Positions 9,000 to 17,628 of a stretch of 64,000 bases of DNA are shown here, piece after piece. The notes beneath the pieces are model-generated. The model was not told where the DNA came from, made no database searches, and saw only the letters and a program-made list of their open reading frames with translations. Made by a program: the position numbers and the translations under genes. The stretch is from assembly GCA_902617625.1 (NCBI GenBank), contig CACMXJ010000002.1:1-64000 (forward strand), written 5' to 3'. This DNA is from an uncultured Pelagibacteraceae bacterium (GTDB lineage: Bacteria; Pseudomonadota; Alphaproteobacteria; Pelagibacterales; Pelagibacteraceae). Within the stretch, counting starts at the first letter, position 1. Every line of letters begins with the position of its first letter.

Positions 9000-11995
9000 T
9001 GACACAAAGTTTTAGATTAGAAAGTGGTGGACTTATAAATAGAGATAAAAAAATTTCTTTTAAATTCAATGGTAAAAATTATTTTGGTTATGAGGGCGAT
9101 ACCCTTGCTTCTGCATTAATTGCTAATGGGGTTCATCTTATTGGAAGAAGCTTTAAATATCATAGACCCAGAGGTTTCTTTGGTGCCGGAGTTGATGAGC
9201 CGTATGCTATAGTTCAATTATATAGAAATGGTGAAACAGAACCAAATATAAAAGCTACTGAACAGGAACTTTTTGAGGGTTTAGAAGCAAAAAGTGTAAA
9301 TTGTTGGCCAAGTGTGAATTTTGATGTGGGAGCTATAAATAATTTTTTAAAAATATTTCTCCCAGCTGGTTTCTATTACAAGACTTTTATGTGGCCAAAA
9401 AGTTTTTGGTATAAAATTTATGAGCCATTTATCAGAAGAGCTGCTGGTTTGGGTACAGCATCTATAAAACATGACAAAGAAAGATATGAACATAAATATG
9501 AATATTGTGATTTGTTAATCACAGGCTCAGGTCCTTCGGGATTAGCAAGTGCCTACTCAGCTGCAAAAAATGGTGCAAAAGTTATTCTTGCTGAAGACAA
9601 ATCACGATTTGGAGGAACTTTATTAACTAGTGAAGTAAATATAGGGAATCAATCAGGTAAAGAGTGGGCAGATAGTATCATTTCAGAGCTAAAAGAAATG
9701 CCTAATGTTACTGTAAAAAACAGATCTCAAGTTTTTGGTTATTACGATCATAACATGTTAGTAATGTCTGAGAGAATTAGTGACCATTTACCAAAAACAA
9801 AAAAATTTCATCCAAAGCAGAGACTATGGTATATTAGAGCAAAGGAAGTATTAATCTCATCTGGATCAATTGAGCGACCCATTGTATTTGGTAACAATGA
9901 TACTCCAGGCGTAATGTTGTCTTCAGCCGCTAAGGAATACTTGAAAGTGTATGGAGTATTAGTTGGAAAAAAACCGCTTGTTTTTACAAATAATGATAGT
10001 GGTTATGAAACAGCAATTGAATTTAAAAAGAATGGTATTGATCCAATAATTTTAGATACAAGAAAAGAGCCTCAATCAGAGATTATCGAAGAAGCAAAAA
10101 ATATGAATATCAATATTAAAAATTCATATGTAGTTGTAGCTGCTCAAGGATATAAAAAAGTAAAATCAGCTGACGTAGCTAAAATTTCAGATAATAAAGA
10201 AGAACTCGGGTCAATTGAAAATATTGAGTGTGATTGTATTTGTGTTTCTGGGTTTTGGACACCTACAATTCATTTGGCATCACAATCTGGAAATAAAACA
10301 AAATTCAATGAAGATATTGATGCATTTGTTCCCGGCATATCTAAACAAAATGAAAAAACCTTAGGGGCTGCAAACGGAATTTACACTTTAGAGGAGACAT
10401 TAAAAGACTCATTTGAAAAAGGAAACCTATTATCAAAAAAAATAACAAATAATGAGAACAAGATTTCTTTTCCTAATGTTGTTGAAAAGAAGTCTACAGT
10501 ACATGATAAATTTTGGTGTGTGCCCTTACCAAAGGGAAAAAACTACAAAAGATTTTTAGATTTCCAAAATGATGTTGCAGTTTCTGACATAGAGATAGCT
10601 CTTAAAGAAGGGTATAGGTCTATTGAACATGTAAAAAGATATACTACACTTGGTATGGCCACTGACCAAGGTAAGACAAGCAATCTTAATGGTTTACAAC
10701 TAGTGTCGAAAATTGAAAATAAAGTTGTACCAGCAGTTGGGCACACAACCTTTAGACCACCTTACTCACCAGTTTCTATTGGAGCAATTGTTGGAAGGGA
10801 AGTAGGAAAACATTCAAAACCAACAAGAAAATCTCCAATGCATTCATGGCATGAAAAAAATAATGCAGTCTTTGTTGATGCGGGTGTATGGTTAAGACCT
10901 AGGTATTACAAACGCGGTGAGGAGAATTTATTTGAGGCGTCAAAGAGAGAGGCTAGAAATGTTAGAACTAATGTTGGTGTTTGCGATGTAACCACCTTAG
11001 GTAAAATTGATATTAAAGGACCAGATGCAGCAGAGCTTCTAAATAGAGTTTACACAAATGCATGGTTAAAATTACCGGTTGGCAAAGCAAGATATGGTGT
11101 GATGTTGAGAGAAGATGGAATTGTTATGGATGATGGAACAACAACAAGAATATCAGAAAATCATTACCATATGACCACAACAACTGCTCAAGCTGCTAAT
11201 GTTCTATCGCATCTAGAATATTATCTACAACTTGTTTGGCCAGAATTAAATGTAAATGTAGTTTCAACGACCGAACAGTGGGCGGGAGCAGCGATTGCTG
11301 GACCAAAATCAAGAGAAGTATTAAAGAAACTTTTTCCAAAGTCTGATGTTTCGAATGAGGGTCTTCCTTTTATGGGTTACATGGAAGCTGATTTATTTGG
11401 AGTAAAAGCAAAAATTTTTAGAATTTCATTTTCAGGTGAACTTGCATACGAAGTAAATGTTGAGTCAGATAATGGATATTTTATGTGGGAAAAAATAATA
11501 GAAGCTGGAGAAGAGTTTGGAATTCAACCATATGGAACAGAGGCACTATCAACCTTAAGAATTGAGATGGGGCATGTTGCAGGTTCAGAGCTTGATGGTA
11601 GAACTATTCCTCATGACAATTCACTTGAGGGACTATTGAGCAAAAAGAAAGATTTTATTGGAAAAAGATCTTTATCAAGAAAAGCTTTTGTAGCTGAAGA
11701 TAGACAAAAAATTGTTGGTGTTGTCCCACTAGATAAAAAAACAAGCATCCCAGAGGGATCTCATTTAGTTAAAGATTCAAACGCACCACTTCCAAACCCA
11801 AAATTAGGTTATATTTCAGCTTCATGCTGGAGTGTTGAACATGATAACCCATTTTCTTTAGCAATTCTAAAGGATGGTAAGAATATGATAGGAAAAAAGT
11901 TGTTTGTTATGTCTCCTCTAAAAAATAAAGTAATCCCAGTCGAGATAGTGTCCTCACATTATGTTGACCCAAAAGGTGAGCGAGTTAGATCATGA
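8999..11995 (+). CDS. soxA: Sarcosine oxidase, alpha subunit
   Basis: A 998-residue subunit holding NAD+ and the folate site. The order is an N-terminal 2Fe-2S-like fold without cluster cysteines (residues 15-100), a pyridine nucleotide-disulfide oxidoreductase region with TGSGPSGLASAYS near residue 174, a linker domain with the KRYTTLGMATDQGKTSNLNG stretch, and C-terminal GcvT and GcvT-C folate domains from about residue 615. The loss of cluster cysteines is normal for this subunit. It receives the methyl group at THF, giving 5,10-methylene-THF for the C1 pool. It overlaps soxD by 1 base and soxG by 4 bases. Confidence 0.95.
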   Translation: MTQSFRLESGGLINRDKKISFKFNGKNYFGYEGDTLASALIANGVHLIGRSFKYHRPRGFFGAGVDEPYAIVQLYRNGETEPNIKATEQELFEGLEAKSVNCWPSVNFDVGAINNFLKIFLPAGFYYKTFMWPKSFWYKIYEPFIRRAAGLGTASIKHDKERYEHKYEYCDLLITGSGPSGLASAYSAAKNGAKVILAEDKSRFGGTLLTSEVNIGNQSGKEWADSIISELKEMPNVTVKNRSQVFGYYDHNMLVMSERISDHLPKTKKFHPKQRLWYIRAKEVLISSGSIERPIVFGNNDTPGVMLSSAAKEYLKVYGVLVGKKPLVFTNNDSGYETAIEFKKNGIDPIILDTRKEPQSEIIEEAKNMNINIKNSYVVVAAQGYKKVKSADVAKISDNKEELGSIENIECDCICVSGFWTPTIHLASQSGNKTKFNEDIDAFVPGISKQNEKTLGAANGIYTLEETLKDSFEKGNLLSKKITNNENKISFPNVVEKKSTVHDKFWCVPLPKGKNYKRFLDFQNDVAVSDIEIALKEGYRSIEHVKRYTTLGMATDQGKTSNLNGLQLVSKIENKVVPAVGHTTFRPPYSPVSIGAIVGREVGKHSKPTRKSPMHSWHEKNNAVFVDAGVWLRPRYYKRGEENLFEASKREARNVRTNVGVCDVTTLGKIDIKGPDAAELLNRVYTNAWLKLPVGKARYGVMLREDGIVMDDGTTTRISENHYHMTTTTAQAANVLSHLEYYLQLVWPELNVNVVSTTEQWAGAAIAGPKSREVLKKLFPKSDVSNEGLPFMGYMEADLFGVKAKIFRISFSGELAYEVNVESDNGYFMWEKIIEAGEEFGIQPYGTEALSTLRIEMGHVAGSELDGRTIPHDNSLEGLLSKKKDFIGKRSLSRKAFVAEDRQKIVGVVPLDKKTSIPEGSHLVKDSNAPLPNPKLGYISASCWSVEHDNPFSLAILKDGKNMIGKKLFVMSPLKNKVIPVEIVSSHYVDPKGERVRS

Positions 11996-12579
11996 GTTTA
12001 ATTTCTGCACTAGCAAATGTTCACCATCAAGGACAATTTGGAGACTTTGAGGACAAAAAAGGGGACGACCTTTTAAAAATCTCAGAGAAAAAAAATTTGT
12101 TAATTGTGCAAATTGTACAATTCAAAAATTCTAATATTCCGATTGAAAGTATAGATATTGACGGTTTAAAACTGAAAGATACTCCTTTAAATGTGAGTTT
12201 TAATGATAACACAAGAATTTTATGGAATGGTCCAAAAAATTGGTTATTGGTCTCTTCGAAAAAAGATTTAATCAATGATATTTCTTCAACATGTAAAGAA
12301 ATAGATTTTGCAATTACTGATTTATCCCACTCAAGAGCTGTAATTGATATAGAGGGCAATTATTTAATAGAAGTTTTAAAGAAAGGGTCACCATTTAATT
12401 TTGATGAATTAAAGAAAAATAATTCAATAAACTCTCTTTATAATAATATTGCTTTCACAGTAGACTTACTAAATGACAAACCATTTAAAGTAAGATTATT
12501 CACGTTAAGAAGTTTTGGAGAGTCGTTATACCATTCTATTACAGATGCATCATTAGAGTTTGGTTACGAAAATAAATAG
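11992..12579 (+). CDS. soxG: Sarcosine oxidase, gamma subunit
   Basis: A 195-residue GcvT-fold accessory subunit that closes the soxBDAG operon. The segment TDLSHSRAVIDIEGNYLIEVL and the C-terminal RSFGESLYHSITDASLEFG match the SoxG pattern, although the family is poorly conserved. It overlaps soxA by 4 bases (ATGA). A short hairpin over its stop codon separates it from the convergent EamA gene. Confidence 0.88.
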   Translation: MSLISALANVHHQGQFGDFEDKKGDDLLKISEKKNLLIVQIVQFKNSNIPIESIDIDGLKLKDTPLNVSFNDNTRILWNGPKNWLLVSSKKDLINDISSTCKEIDFAITDLSHSRAVIDIEGNYLIEVLKKGSPFNFDELKKNNSINSLYNNIAFTVDLLNDKPFKVRLFTLRSFGESLYHSITDASLEFGYENK

Positions 12580-12602
12580 CTATATTAATCTCTAGTAGCT
12601 AT
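12576..12602. terminator. Hairpin between convergent soxG and EamA genes
   Basis: Perfect 7-base inverted repeat ATAGCTA (12576-12582) / TAGCTAT (12596-12602) with a 13-base loop. It covers the soxG stop codon and the last codons of the opposing gene. There is no strong T-tract on either side, so termination efficiency is uncertain. Confidence 0.35.
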
Positions 12603-13433
12603 ATAAACCCCTATTGACGTTATCAAAAAACCTAAGAGATCAATTGCTGTTAAACTTTCTTTTAAAAAGAACCAAGCCATTAAAGCAGATGTTGCGGGAA
12701 TAAGAAAAAAAATTGAAACAGTCTTGCTCGCAGAATTTTTTTTAATTAAAAACATTAAAATTGTAAAAGCACCAAAAGACACAAGAAATATTTGATGACC
12801 TATTGAAAGAAGAAATGTTTTTGTGAAGGCTATATATGGTTTTGCAAAAAATATGACAACAAGAATGTGAAAAAAACATCCTCCTATAGCTTGATAAAAA
12901 TTACCAACTGACAGAGGTAAATTATTACTTAATTTTTTTTGCCAGATTGTTGATGCTGTTATTGAAATTAGCGCTATTAAAGTGGCAACTAATCCCAGCA
13001 ATGGGATCTTCGATCCTAAATCTAAACCCAAAACTAGTGTTGCTCCAAGAAATCCAAGCAAAACACCAATCCATTGTTTTAAAGTGACCTTTTCATTTAA
13101 AATTGGCCCACTAAGGATATTTGTCAAAATTGGTTGAAGAGTTACAATTAATGCTGCAATACTTGTGGGCATGCCAATAGAAATTGAATAAAAAACTCCC
13201 CCTAAATACAGACCGTGGAATAGAATACCACTAAGGACTGACTCAATTAAGTTTTTTCTTTTTATAATAATTGAATATTTATAATAAAGTGAGAACAACA
13301 AAAACCCAACCGCCACAAAAAAAAAACGAAAAGCCAAGGCAGCAAATGGATCACTATTATCGATGATCGGTTTAGTAGTAATAAATGCGGATGACCAAAG
13401 AATAATAAAAACAAAAGGAAAAATTTTTATCAT
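12585..13433 (-). CDS. EamA/DMT-family membrane transporter
   Basis: A 282-residue inner-membrane protein with about ten hydrophobic segments in two similar halves, the layout of EamA (drug/metabolite transporter) proteins. The first half opens with VFIILWSSAFITTKP, a typical EamA start, and the second half contains the WQKKLSNNLP and FFLKESLTAIDLLG features of the family. Such proteins export or import amino acids, nucleosides or related metabolites. The substrate cannot be inferred. It is convergent with the sarcosine oxidase operon but there is no clear functional link. Confidence 0.85.
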   Translation of the reverse strand: MIKIFPFVFIILWSSAFITTKPIIDNSDPFAALAFRFFFVAVGFLLFSLYYKYSIIIKRKNLIESVLSGILFHGLYLGGVFYSISIGMPTSIAALIVTLQPILTNILSGPILNEKVTLKQWIGVLLGFLGATLVLGLDLGSKIPLLGLVATLIALISITASTIWQKKLSNNLPLSVGNFYQAIGGCFFHILVVIFFAKPYIAFTKTFLLSIGHQIFLVSFGAFTILMFLIKKNSASKTVSIFFLIPATSALMAWFFLKESLTAIDLLGFLITSIGVYIATRD

Positions 13434-13546
13434 ATTAAAAAATGACGTAAAACATGATGAATTACCACAATATTTTATCTATATTAAAGCTTATTTTGGA
13501 CAATCTATTAATTGTAGCCTTTGATTAAATCAAATAAATTTATCTG

Positions 13547-13945
13547 GTGAATTTAAAATTTTTTAAACTTAGTTTTTTTCTTACCTCTTTTTTATTTTTG
13601 ACTGGTTTCGTCCCTTTACCTGCAGTGCTGGGTCCTGCAATCACAGTAGCCACTTCAGGAAATTTGGTTAAAGCAACTGCTCAATTGGTGTTTGATAATG
13701 AATTAAAAAAAAAAACAGGCAAAAGTTCTCTTAATTACATAACTGAGGAAGTATCCAAAAATAATAAAGAAAACCGCCTTAATAAAGATTTTAAAGACTT
13801 AATAGAAAAAAGAGTAAAAATAGTACACCAAAAATTAGTTGATCAAAATAACGAGGCAAAAGTAATTAAAGATTTTAAACTATTAGTTGAAAAAAGAGTG
13901 AAATTGACTCACAATAAGTTAATACAACAGAAAATTAATCAGTAA
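13547..13945 (+). CDS. Small exported or membrane-anchored protein with an internal repeat, unknown function
   Basis: A 132-residue protein from a GTG start. Residues 5-30 form a hydrophobic signal-like segment (FFKLSFFLTSFLFLTGF followed by VPLPAVLG). The rest is lysine-rich and likely helical. It contains an imperfect repeat: KDFKDLIEKRVKIVHQKL and KDFKLLVEKRVKLTHNKL, about 30 residues apart. The repeats suggest an amphipathic or coiled-coil unit. The tail overlaps the opposite gene by 11 bases. I do not recognise a family. The hydrophobic N-terminus places it in or outside the inner membrane. Confidence 0.65.
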   Translation: MNLKFFKLSFFLTSFLFLTGFVPLPAVLGPAITVATSGNLVKATAQLVFDNELKKKTGKSSLNYITEEVSKNNKENRLNKDFKDLIEKRVKIVHQKLVDQNNEAKVIKDFKLLVEKRVKLTHNKLIQQKINQ

Positions 13946-14351
13946 GATTTAAAAGAATCAATTTTTTTTGGTTAGTTTCTTTACACCACAATTCGTAACT
14001 TTCACACATTCTCCATAAGTGATCAAACGCACGTTGAGAAATTTCTAGAGGAAAATGACTTTTAGTGTAATAAAGTTCCGGGTATTGAATTAATTGTTTG
14101 ATCATCATTTCTCTTTGTATTTTCAGTAATCTCATTGTCTCCTCAGGAATTTTTTCATTTTTTTTCTTTAATTCCTCAAACCAATTGTCATGAAATTTAC
14201 CACTACTTACTTCTTTATAAGTTTCAGATCCAATAAAACCATCTATGGCATCTATATTAGAAAAACCATTATTTTTTTTTTTAATTTCTGAAACCTCTAA
14301 ATATATTTTTTCAGCTACATATAAAATATATGGTTTATCTTTTGATTTCAT
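13935..14351 (-). CDS. Conserved-looking hypothetical protein, 138 residues
   Basis: A charged, probably helical cytoplasmic protein without signal or membrane segments. Notable features are a run of aromatic residues and a tryptophan/cysteine-rich end (FDHLWRMCESYELWCKETNQ). The start codon overlaps the stop of the upstream racemase gene by one base, so the two are translationally coupled. I do not recognise the family. Coupling to the racemase is the only hint of function. Confidence 0.65.
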   Translation of the reverse strand: MKSKDKPYILYVAEKIYLEVSEIKKKNNGFSNIDAIDGFIGSETYKEVSSGKFHDNWFEELKKKNEKIPEETMRLLKIQREMMIKQLIQYPELYYTKSHFPLEISQRAFDHLWRMCESYELWCKETNQKKLILLNLTD

Positions 14352-15097
14352 TATTTACGATATTTTTTCATTGCCGCATTGGCTAATATCAAATTTGGAT
14401 CTAAAAAAATTTTTGAAGTCTTTACCTTTTTAAAAGATTTAAATGCGAATATGGCTATTGGTAATTCGGTACACCCTAAAATTATCTTTTTACATTTTTT
14501 TTTAATCAAATAATTTATGGCTGGCTTAATAACTTTGCTTGCAGCTTTTACATTTCCCATTTTGACAAATTTTATTGCTTTATTTACGGAATTTTTTTGT
14601 AAGGAAATATTTGGAAAAACAAGATTGTAATTCTTATCGAAAAATTTATTGTAAATACCAGTGTTTAAAGTACCCTCTGTTGCTAGTAGTCCAATTGATG
14701 AATTTTTCTTACATGTTTTTTTTGTGTGAATAAATACTTCTTTTGGCATGTTTATAATTGGTAATTTTATTCTTTTTCTTAAATCATCATACCAATAGTG
14801 TGCTGTATTACATGGAATAACAATGAACTTACATTTACTTTTTTTAAGTATATTACATCCGTGTAATAAACTTTTTAATACTAATGAGTATTTTCTTTCA
14901 ATTTTTTTATTTTTTTTCCGATTTGATAAATTCTTAGTTTGAACACCTATTGACTCTGGTCTTCCAGGAATATTCGATTTGTTGAAAAGGAGAAATAATG
15001 GATATTCTTGATCAATTTTTCCTCTATAAAGGATTGCAAGTTTGTTACAAAAGTCTAGGCCAGCTTGTGTGCCCATGCCACCTAAAATTCCAATCAT
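14351..15097 (-). CDS. Aspartate/glutamate racemase family protein
   Basis: A 248-residue cofactor-independent racemase. It opens with IGILGGMGTQAGLDFCNKL as in family members, and the two catalytic cysteines are visible: VIPCNTAHYW in the first half and LGCTELPIAI in the second. The family interconverts L- and D-amino acids such as aspartate, and some members act on hydantoins. The first gene of a coupled pair with the 138-residue unknown. The specific substrate is not determined by these motifs. Confidence 0.85.
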   Translation of the reverse strand: MIGILGGMGTQAGLDFCNKLAILYRGKIDQEYPLFLLFNKSNIPGRPESIGVQTKNLSNRKKNKKIERKYSLVLKSLLHGCNILKKSKCKFIVIPCNTAHYWYDDLRKRIKLPIINMPKEVFIHTKKTCKKNSSIGLLATEGTLNTGIYNKFFDKNYNLVFPNISLQKNSVNKAIKFVKMGNVKAASKVIKPAINYLIKKKCKKIILGCTELPIAIFAFKSFKKVKTSKIFLDPNLILANAAMKKYRK

Positions 15098-15128
15098 TCT
15101 ACTAATATTTTACTGATTTAAATTTTTC

Positions 15129-15182
15129 TTATTGGCTACAAATATACAAATATTATCAAATTGTAAATCTTATAGCCAATAA
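15129..15182. terminator. Ten-base inverted repeat downstream of the cold-shock gene
   Basis: TTATTGGCTA (15129-15138) and TAGCCAATAA (15173-15182) are a perfect 10-base inverted repeat with a 34-base A+T-rich loop. It lies just past the end of the cold-shock gene and upstream of the racemase gene on the same strand. It could be a stem that ends or stabilises the cold-shock transcript, or an operator for the racemase gene. There is no clean T-run. Confidence 0.35.
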
Positions 15183-15197
15183 TCTATGTAATGAAAA

Positions 15198-15404
15198 TTA
15201 TGCAGTTTTTAAGTTAACTGCTGAAGGACCTTTGGGACCATCTTCAACATCGAAAGTCAAAGCTTGACCCTCATCTAAACCGTTCATACCAGCATCTCTT
15301 ACAGCTGAAACATGTACAAACACATCTTTTTCTTTATCATCTCTTTCAATAAAACCAAAACCTTTGGTTGGATTGAACCACTTTACTTTTCCTTGTAGAC
15401 TCAT
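15198..15404 (-). CDS. Cold-shock domain protein (CspA family)
   Basis: A 68-residue single-domain OB-fold RNA chaperone. RNP1 is visible as [10 protein letters not shown] and RNP2 as VFVHVS, with the N-terminal [10 protein letters not shown]. Full family length. It binds single-stranded RNA and melts structure, and in small-genome marine bacteria it is usually strongly expressed. A leader of at least 80 bases with a possible promoter lies upstream. Confidence 0.96.
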   Translation of the reverse strand: MSLQGKVKWFNPTKGFGFIERDDKEKDVFVHVSAVRDAGMNGLDEGQALTFDVEDGPKGPSAVNLKTA

Positions 15405-15436
15405 ATTTTTCTTCTTACTTTTTTGTTTGTTAATTT

Positions 15437-15491
15437 ATTACTTATATTTAAGTAATGATGACTTTCTTTATAATTTAATCAGTTTTGTCAA
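15437..15491 (-). promoter_or_regulatory. Possible promoter and leader hairpin of the cold-shock gene
   Basis: On the minus strand TTGACA (15491-15486) is followed 13 bases later by TATAAA (15472-15467). The spacing is shorter than the ideal 17. The leader then contains a 7-pair hairpin, ATTACTT / AAGTAAT (15437-15456). A structured leader is typical of cold-shock genes. The promoter assignment is tentative. Confidence 0.3.
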
Positions 15492-15521
15492 CAAAATAGA
15501 TCAATACTTAAAATTTAATTT

Positions 15522-15989
15522 TTAAGTGTTGTTTATTAACTTTGATAAATAAATAGAATTTTTATCCTCTTTATAGTGAGCAAACGGTTTACAAGGCTTA
15601 AATCCACATAAATCAAATAATTTTCTTGCTGGTTTAAAGAATATTCCTGCTCCGGTTTCTATGCTAATTCGTTTGATATTTAATTTTTTAGCTTCATCAA
15701 ACAAATGATCTATAAGTTTTATTCCATTCCCTTTATTCCTAAAATCATCATGTAATCTTATTGATTTAAATTCACCATGATCTTTTTCTAAAATTTTAAG
15801 AGCACCACATCCTATTAATTTATCATCATCCCACAAGCTCCAAAACTTAATAGATGGTACTTTTAAACCTTCGATATCCAAAACATGAGCACTTCCCTCA
15901 GGAGAAGCCGCCCTTAGTTCTATAAAATGTTTTTTTAAAAGTTCATTAACATCTGAATTTTCGAAGTTTCCCTCAATAGTTTTAAACAT
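15522..15989 (-). CDS. GNAT-family N-acetyltransferase
   Basis: A 155-residue acetyl-CoA-dependent acyltransferase. The acetyl-CoA loop is FRNKGNGIKLIDHLFDEAK, preceded by the beta-strand with GCGALKILE. The C-terminal SIETGAGIFFKPARKLFDLCGF matches a subgroup often called putative acetyltransferases of small molecules. Its start codon overlaps the purK stop by one base (TAATG), so it is co-translated with purEK, though a role in purine synthesis is not implied. Confidence 0.9.
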   Translation of the reverse strand: MFKTIEGNFENSDVNELLKKHFIELRAASPEGSAHVLDIEGLKVPSIKFWSLWDDDKLIGCGALKILEKDHGEFKSIRLHDDFRNKGNGIKLIDHLFDEAKKLNIKRISIETGAGIFFKPARKLFDLCGFKPCKPFAHYKEDKNSIYLSKLINNT

Positions 15990-17035
15990 TATAAAATTTT
16001 TGTTAAATGACCCATTTTTCTTTTATCTTTTATTTCTTTTTTTTGATAATCGAAAAAAAATTCATTATCATTTAAATTTATATTTTGTCTATATGGGGTA
16101 ATTTGATTACCTATAAGATTTATCATTTCTGCATTATGTAATTTCTTTAAGGGGATTTGCTCTAAAGAACAAACTGCTCTTATGTGATTTTCAAACTGGC
16201 TAATATTAAAAGCATTAATAGTTAAATGGCCAGAATTATGAACTCTGGGTGCAATTTCATTCACATATAGATTATCATTTCTATCAATAAAAAATTCTAC
16301 ACAAAGTGTACCAATGTATTTTAATTCCTCAGAAATTTGTTTACTCCACTCTCTAGATTGATCAATAAGTTTATTGCTAATATCAGCAGGGATTTTAGAT
16401 TTTTTTAAAATTTGGTTTTCATGAATATTTTCGATTGCTTCATAAATTTCGTATCTGTTATTACCAAATCTTGTAATTATAACCGAGATTTCTTTTTTTA
16501 ATTTAACTATTTTTTCAAGAATATATTCTTTTGAAAAATCTATATTTAATCTATTTAACTCATTTGGTGATTTAATAGGATACTGACCTTTTCCATCGTA
16601 ACCCATAGTTGCTGTTTTTAAAATTCCTGGTAGAAAATCACCAAGGGTCTCTAAATCTGATTTTTTTTCTATACTAACATATCTTGTAGTTCTAATATTT
16701 AATTTATTTACAAAATCTTTTTCAGCTAAACGATGTTGTATTAATCTATTTATCGATGGCTTTGGATTTACTGTTTTGAATTTATTTATTTCATTTAAAG
16801 TTTTATAAGGAATATTTTCAAATTCATAAGTAACTATACTTACCTTTTTTACAAAATCATTAATTTTATTTTTATCTTTGTAATCACCAAATATGAATTC
16901 ATCACAAAAATTTTGTGCTGGCGCATCTTGATCATCTGAGTAAATCAAAGTTTTGATATTTAATTTTTTTGCCGCAACCGACAACATACTACCTAATTGA
17001 CCACCACCAAGAATTCCTAATCTAATTTCAGACAT
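15989..17035 (-). CDS. purK: N5-carboxyaminoimidazole ribonucleotide synthase
   Basis: An ATP-grasp enzyme of purine biosynthesis that carboxylates AIR with bicarbonate and ATP. The protein begins SEIRLGILGGGQLGSML, the usual PurK start. The ATP-grasp core includes KTATMGYDGKGQ and the FFIDRNDNLYVNEIAPRVHNSGH segment. The reading frame stays open for a further 43 codons upstream, but that part lies inside purE and is unrelated to PurK, so I place the start at the ATG at 17035. It then begins 4 bases after the purE stop and is 348 residues, the normal size. Confidence 0.95.
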   Translation of the reverse strand: MSEIRLGILGGGQLGSMLSVAAKKLNIKTLIYSDDQDAPAQNFCDEFIFGDYKDKNKINDFVKKVSIVTYEFENIPYKTLNEINKFKTVNPKPSINRLIQHRLAEKDFVNKLNIRTTRYVSIEKKSDLETLGDFLPGILKTATMGYDGKGQYPIKSPNELNRLNIDFSKEYILEKIVKLKKEISVIITRFGNNRYEIYEAIENIHENQILKKSKIPADISNKLIDQSREWSKQISEELKYIGTLCVEFFIDRNDNLYVNEIAPRVHNSGHLTINAFNISQFENHIRAVCSLEQIPLKKLHNAEMINLIGNQITPYRQNINLNDNEFFFDYQKKEIKDKRKMGHLTKIL

Positions 17036-17039
17036 TGAA

Positions 17040-17528
17040 TTATTTTGGATTTTTTTTAACTGATTTTGTTTGAGAAAATCTCCAACTTCTAAGTTTAGAT
17101 TTAACGCTGGGATTACTATTAGAAATAATTGAGGCAGCAAGTATAGCTGCATTAATTGCCCCATCTTCTCCTATCGCTAAAGTCCCTACAGGAATTCCTT
17201 TTGGCATTTGAGCAATAGATAACAAGCTGTCTAAGCCTTTGAGTTTTTTACTCTCAATTGGAACACCTAATACAGGTATTTGAGTAAGTGCTGCTATCAT
17301 TCCAGGCAAATGTGCTGAGCCTCCTGCACCTGCAATAATTACACCAATATTATTTTTTTCTGCATCTGATGCGTACTTATACATTCTCATTGGAGTTCTG
17401 TGTGCAGAAATAATCTTTGTTTCCATGGGAACCTTAAGTTTTTTTAAAATTTGTTTTGCTAATTTCATTGTTTTAAAGTCAGATTGACTGCCCATCACTA
17501 TTGAAACTTTCAGATTTTTTTTATTCAT
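17040..17528 (-). CDS. purE: N5-CAIR mutase
   Basis: A 162-residue protein that converts N5-CAIR to CAIR in purine synthesis. The family motifs MGSQSDFKTM, SAHRTPMRM and GAGGSAHLPGM are all present, at residues 12-21, 41-49 and 68-78 or close to these. It is first in the purE-purK-GNAT operon, and the gap to the divergent M19 gene (100 bases) should hold both promoters. Confidence 0.97.
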   Translation of the reverse strand: MNKKNLKVSIVMGSQSDFKTMKLAKQILKKLKVPMETKIISAHRTPMRMYKYASDAEKNNIGVIIAGAGGSAHLPGMIAALTQIPVLGVPIESKKLKGLDSLLSIAQMPKGIPVGTLAIGEDGAINAAILAASIISNSNPSVKSKLRSWRFSQTKSVKKNPK

Positions 17529-17628
17529 GAATATATTTATTGAAACTTTATTTCAAAAAATTGTTGAAATTTCAATAAATTAATAGAATTTCAAATACAT
17601 ATTGATATGGTTTAATAAAATTTAACTC

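Noticed and set aside
15989-17164. Longer PurK start with 43 extra residues
   Set aside because: The extra part is inside purE and does not match the family. The ATG at 17035 gives a normal PurK start.
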